Shown here: positions 19,980 to 23,203 of the stretch, one piece after another
How positions within the stretch are numbered: position 1 is the stretch's first letter
Layout of the letters: every line of letters begins with the position of its first letter
DNA from: a virus
Direction: 5' to 3' (one strand)
IMG/VR virus record: IMGVR_UViG_3300031963_011286
Span: 1 to 23,203 of that record
Length of the DNA stretch: 23,203 bases
The notes under the pieces: model-generated
Told to the model about the DNA's origin: nothing
The model's database searches: none
The model's input: only the letters and a program-made list of their open reading frames with translations
Program-made: the position numbers and the translations under genes

Positions 19980-22054
19980 AATCCGACGAAGTCTCCGAAC
20001 TCATCGGCCTCGTCGAGCAGGCCGAAACAGACGCCGCCAATTACTGGACCCGCAAAAATCTCAACTACAATTTGAGATATTGCCTCTGGCCCGGCCAAGA
20101 CGACTCCGGCCGCAAACTTTCCTCCGTCCTCGGCAAGCCCGCTTTTCCATGGGATGGCGCCAGCGACTCCCGAATCCGCCTCGCCGACATGATCGTCAAC
20201 GAGCGGGTGCGAATGATGAAAAATTCCTTCGCGAAATCCCGCATGTCGATCCTCCCGACCGAGAGCACCGACATGCAGGCCGGCCGCAAGGTCGAGACCG
20301 TCATCAAGTGGCTCCTCAACTCCCACTGCGCGGCCATGACCAAGCGGGAAATCGAACTCGCTGCAAACATCCGCGAAACCTACGGCCTTGCCATCATGGG
20401 CGTCTTCTGGCGCCGCACCACTCGCAACGAAGTCCTCACCTTCCGCCTCGACAGCCTCCAGCAGACCTTCGCCGAGACCGGCGATCCGAATCTCGCCCTG
20501 ATCATCGAGGCCATCCTCGATCCCACGCAGGAAGAGGCCGTCGCCCGCGAGATGGAGATGCTCCTTCCCGGCCAAGGCACCACCGCCAATGTCCGCCGAC
20601 TCCGCGAGCAGGGATTCTTTGAATACGACTCCCCCTACATTTTTGAAAACCTCCCCGATTGGCAGGCTTACGAGCCTTGGGAGGACATCGTTTTCCCCCC
20701 ATCAACCTACGACCTCCAACGCGCCCCATTTATCGCCTGCCGCGAGCTTTTGCGCGAGGACGAGATCCGCGAGCGAGAGGTCACCGAGGACTACGACCCC
20801 AAGTGGATCGAGGAAGCGGTGAAGCACAAAGGCGTCTATCGCCGCAATGCCCGCAACCTCTACCGGATGACCGATACCATCCTGCTGAGTGACGACCGCG
20901 ACCTCGTGGAAGTCTGGCGCGTCTACCAGAAAAAATGGAACGAGTCCCTCGGCGCCATGGAGGTCATCTGCACCCACATGCAGCCCTCGGTCACCGACCG
21001 CGTCGCCAAGAGCGAGGCCATGGGCTACGAGCACGGTCAGTATCCCTTCATCGAGCTCCCGCTTGAGCGCACCAGCCGCCCGCTCGTCGAGTCCCGCGGC
21101 GTTCCCGAGCTTCTCAGCACCCACCAGCAGGAAATCAAGACCCAGCGCGATTTTCGCAATGATCGCGCCAGTATAGAAATTTTGCCCGTTCTCAAAGTCC
21201 CCGCGAACCGAGGCAAGCTCGACATCGTCCTCGGGCCCGCCAAGCAACTCCCCGAGCGCCGCCCTGGCGAATTCTCTTGGATGGCGCCGCCGATCACGAC
21301 CAACGCCACCATCGAAATCGAAGCCGCCACCCGCCGCGATGTTGACGAGTATTTCGGCATCCCCCGCGCCGACCTTGCCCCGCAGCGGTCCGCCCTCGCG
21401 CAGCAAGACCTCGTCGATAGCTGGCTCTCCGATTGCTCCCTCATTCTCGCTCAGACCTTCCAACTCGCACAGCAATACCTCGACGATGTGCAATTCGTGC
21501 GAGTCGCCGGCGGCATGCCCATGCCCTTCCGCGCCTCCCGCCAGGAGATCCAAGGCAAGTTCGACATGCGCCTCGACTTCGACGCCCGCACCTTCGATTC
21601 CGAAGCCCTCCAGGTCAAAATCAAGGGAATGATCGAGCTCCTCCCTCTCGATGTCATGGGCGTCGTGGACCGCGTCGGTCTCGTCAAATTCCTGTTTAGC
21701 GCCATCGATCCCACCATGGCCGAATTCCTCATCAAGGATGTCGAAGCCGCCTCCCAGCAGGAAATCGAAGACGAGCAGTTGCAATTCACAAAGATCGCCG
21801 CCGGCACCGAGCCTCAACTCAAGAGCGACGGCCAAAACGCCCAGCTCCGCCTGCAAACACTCCAGCAGATCGTCCAAGCGAACCCCGCCGTTCAGCAACG
21901 ATACGCTCAGGACGAGATTTTCAAAAACATGCTCGACGCCCGCATGCAGGCATTTTCGTTCGCCCTCCAGCAGCAACAAAACGCCCAAATCGGCCGCGTC
22001 GGAGCCCAGCCCGCCCTCGAAAAAATGGCCCAACAGCAAGGAGGCCCGGCGTGA
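19976..22054 (+). CDS. Portal protein
   Basis: 692 residues, the size of large podovirus-type portals. Typical portal features: an N-terminal helical region with WDGASDSRIRLADMIVNERV (about 60-80), a central beta-rich wing, a long helical stem with LVESRGVPELLSTHQQEIKT and RDFRNDRAS (about 362-392), and a Gln-rich C-terminus (ALQQQQNAQIGRVG). It forms the dodecameric DNA channel docking TerL. Unusually it lies after the capsid gene and not between terL and the scaffold. The start overlaps the previous stop, and the stop overlaps the next GTG. Confidence 0.75.
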   Translation: MKSDEVSELIGLVEQAETDAANYWTRKNLNYNLRYCLWPGQDDSGRKLSSVLGKPAFPWDGASDSRIRLADMIVNERVRMMKNSFAKSRMSILPTESTDMQAGRKVETVIKWLLNSHCAAMTKREIELAANIRETYGLAIMGVFWRRTTRNEVLTFRLDSLQQTFAETGDPNLALIIEAILDPTQEEAVAREMEMLLPGQGTTANVRRLREQGFFEYDSPYIFENLPDWQAYEPWEDIVFPPSTYDLQRAPFIACRELLREDEIREREVTEDYDPKWIEEAVKHKGVYRRNARNLYRMTDTILLSDDRDLVEVWRVYQKKWNESLGAMEVICTHMQPSVTDRVAKSEAMGYEHGQYPFIELPLERTSRPLVESRGVPELLSTHQQEIKTQRDFRNDRASIEILPVLKVPANRGKLDIVLGPAKQLPERRPGEFSWMAPPITTNATIEIEAATRRDVDEYFGIPRADLAPQRSALAQQDLVDSWLSDCSLILAQTFQLAQQYLDDVQFVRVAGGMPMPFRASRQEIQGKFDMRLDFDARTFDSEALQVKIKGMIELLPLDVMGVVDRVGLVKFLFSAIDPTMAEFLIKDVEAASQQEIEDEQLQFTKIAAGTEPQLKSDGQNAQLRLQTLQQIVQANPAVQQRYAQDEIFKNMLDARMQAFSFALQQQQNAQIGRVGAQPALEKMAQQQGGPA

Positions 22055-22779
22055 GAACCGCCTCGTTCAAAACCCTCCGCGATTCCGTGCTCCGCCGCAT
22101 GGGGCTTGACGCCGCCCAGCCGGTGCTCGGCTCCCAAGCCGCCGCCATCGCTGACTACATCGAGGCCGGCCTCTCGGATGTGTGGGGACTCTACGATTGG
22201 CCCGACACCACGCTCACCGAGGCCCGCACGCCCGTCGGCAGCGTCATCACCTACCGAGTCGCCGGAGAGAGCACCATCGGCCAAATCCTCCGCATCACCG
22301 ATTTCCTCCCTTCCTCCACCCGCCTCGTGCAGACCTTTTCGTTTGCCGACAACGACGACTCGGCCACCATCACCGATGCCCGCTACACGGCCGGCGCCGA
22401 GGTGCAGGTGAAATTCCGCCGCCCCGAGCCGCGCCTCACCAGCACAGCCTTTTCGGCCGGCACCGCCTACTCGCCCGGCGATGTCGTTTACTTCGACACC
22501 ACCGGCGATTGCTACCTCTGCATCGCGGCGACCACCGGCAACCTGCCGACCTCCGCCACGCATTGGGAGCGCCAGAGCATCCCAGCCATTTTCGCTCCCT
22601 ACCTCCGCGCCGCCGCTTTTGCCAACACGCTCGAAGAGGACGGCCAATACGACAAAGCCGCCTTCCAGCTCCAAAAAGCCGAGGCCGAAATCGTCAAAAC
22701 GCACGACGACATTTTCCTGCGAAACAACAACACCCCGCTCACCTGGTCGCTCCAGCGCGACTCCGTCTCACCCTATTGA
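22051..22779 (+). CDS. Head-tail connector-like protein with CBM5/12-like insert
   Basis: 242 residues from GTG 22051, with a good AAGGAGG site at 22037-22043. The N-terminal (SFKTLRDSVLRRMGL...IADYIEAGLSDVWGLYDWP) and C-terminal helical parts (PYLRAAAFANTLEEDGQYDK, AAFQLQKAEAEI) fit a connector/adaptor protein. Between them, residues 135-173 (AYSPGDVVYFDTTGDCYLCI ... ATHWE) follow the carbohydrate-binding family 5/12 pattern Y-x-x-GD-x-V...Y-x-C...W. The insert might face outward on the virion. The connector role is inferred from position after the portal. Confidence 0.6.
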   Translation: MRTASFKTLRDSVLRRMGLDAAQPVLGSQAAAIADYIEAGLSDVWGLYDWPDTTLTEARTPVGSVITYRVAGESTIGQILRITDFLPSSTRLVQTFSFADNDDSATITDARYTAGAEVQVKFRRPEPRLTSTAFSAGTAYSPGDVVYFDTTGDCYLCIAATTGNLPTSATHWERQSIPAIFAPYLRAAAFANTLEEDGQYDKAAFQLQKAEAEIVKTHDDIFLRNNNTPLTWSLQRDSVSPY

Positions 22780-22801
22780 CAAGCACCACCCATAATAATT
22801 C

Positions 22802-23086
22802 ATGAACGCCAACATTCGCTACAAAAACGGCGGCACCTCCGAGGTCGCCACATCCGCCACCGGCGCAAATTTCGTGGCTCTCCCAACCTTCCGCGCCACC
22901 AAGGTCACCCTCTTCAACTACACCGGCCAAAAGATCGATTGGAAGATCGACAACGGCTCGTTCATCGAAGCGAACAACAACACGGCCGTCGCCATCGACG
23001 GACTCGTCGGCTCCCAGCAGGTCAGCGTCCGCCGCACCGACCTGAGCGGGTCGCCCGTCACGGTCAAGTTCCACTACGCCGACTAA
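22802..23086 (+). CDS. Small virion-type protein, 94 aa
   Basis: Beta-rich sequence (KVTLFNYTGQKIDWKIDNGS, VSVRRTDLSGSPVTVKFHYA) without signal peptide, suggesting a small structural or decoration protein. ATG at 22802 lacks a Shine-Dalgarno site (leader CACCCATAATAATTC). No family recognised. Confidence 0.55.
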   Translation: MNANIRYKNGGTSEVATSATGANFVALPTFRATKVTLFNYTGQKIDWKIDNGSFIEANNNTAVAIDGLVGSQQVSVRRTDLSGSPVTVKFHYAD

Positions 23087-23089
23087 GCG

Positions 23090-23203
23090 ATGCGAATTTT
23101 CCCGCTCACACCTTCTGCCGCGCAGGCCGCGATTGTTTCTACGGGAACGCTCGCCGACCTCACCGCGCCGCAGCAGGCGCTCGTGCAGGAGGGATCGTTT
23201 GTC
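23090..23203 (+). CDS. Partial ORF at right edge
   Basis: ATG at 23090, three bases after the preceding stop, opens a frame (MRIFPLTPSAAQAAIVSTGT ...) that runs to the window end (38 residues visible). It is Ala/Thr/Leu-rich. Too little is seen for a call, but it continues the late operon. Confidence 0.5.
   Translation, partial: MRIFPLTPSAAQAAIVSTGTLADLTAPQQALVQEGSFV

Noticed and set aside
20702-22039. 445-aa minus-strand open frame
   Set aside because: Opposite the portal gene; Leu/Gly/Glu-rich shadow of C-ending codons.

Overview
The window is part of a tailed, temperate bacteriophage genome (or a prophage-derived contig). It carries a tyrosine integrase next to an attP-like site, an early recombination/replication operon, both terminase subunits (the small one tentative), a scaffold protein, an SU10-type major capsid protein, a portal and a connector. 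No housekeeping gene is visible. The host cannot be fixed from the sequence. High GC, several genes without Shine-Dalgarno sites and the integrase active-site variant (NALRH) would fit a PVC-group (Verrucomicrobiota-like) host, but this is a weak inference.

Layout. (1) 1-5017: the end of a late operon, a >1600-residue polyvalent virion-type protein (zincin HEFGH motif and an ART-like domain) plus a 63-aa ORF. (2) 5018-5282: an attP-like site made of a tRNA-Ser(CGA) 3' fragment flanked by GGACAAC arm-type repeats. (3) 5283-6284: the integrase. (4) 6358-7078, minus strand: a lipoprotein and a ribbon-helix-helix (RHH) regulator. A palindrome-rich divergent control region follows at 7079-7256. 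(5) 7257-13369: the early operon, in order a 55-aa RHH protein, an excisionase-like HTH protein, four microproteins, a RecT-like annealing protein, an unknown protein, a Cas4/AddB-like exonuclease, a DUF551-like protein, an SSB-like protein with a DEIPF tail, a RuvC-like resolvase and a DnaB_N/RecA-fold replicative ATPase. Most junctions are 4-base ATGA overlaps. (6) 13370-13574: a noncoding iteron cluster (GTCCAGAAAT), a candidate origin or packaging site. (7) 13575-17258: putative small terminase, large terminase and small HTH or zinc-ribbon proteins. (8) 17259-17490: a noncoding block with two kinds of tandem repeat. (9) 17491-23203: scaffold, capsid, a small ORF, portal, connector and two further virion ORFs, the last cut by the window edge.

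How the parts fit. The divergent RHH pair with matched operator-like palindromes looks like a lysogeny switch. Integrase plus the excisionase-like protein would handle integration at a host tRNA-Ser gene. The annealase/exonuclease/SSB-like/RuvC set plus the ATPase would handle recombination and replication, and terminase, scaffold, capsid and portal would build and fill the head. Late genes lie on both sides of attP-int, so the sequence reads as a circular or unintegrated phage map and not as a prophage ending at its attachment site. A striking large-scale feature is that all-plus-strand genes change from G-ending to C-ending codons, with changeovers inside the terminase genes.
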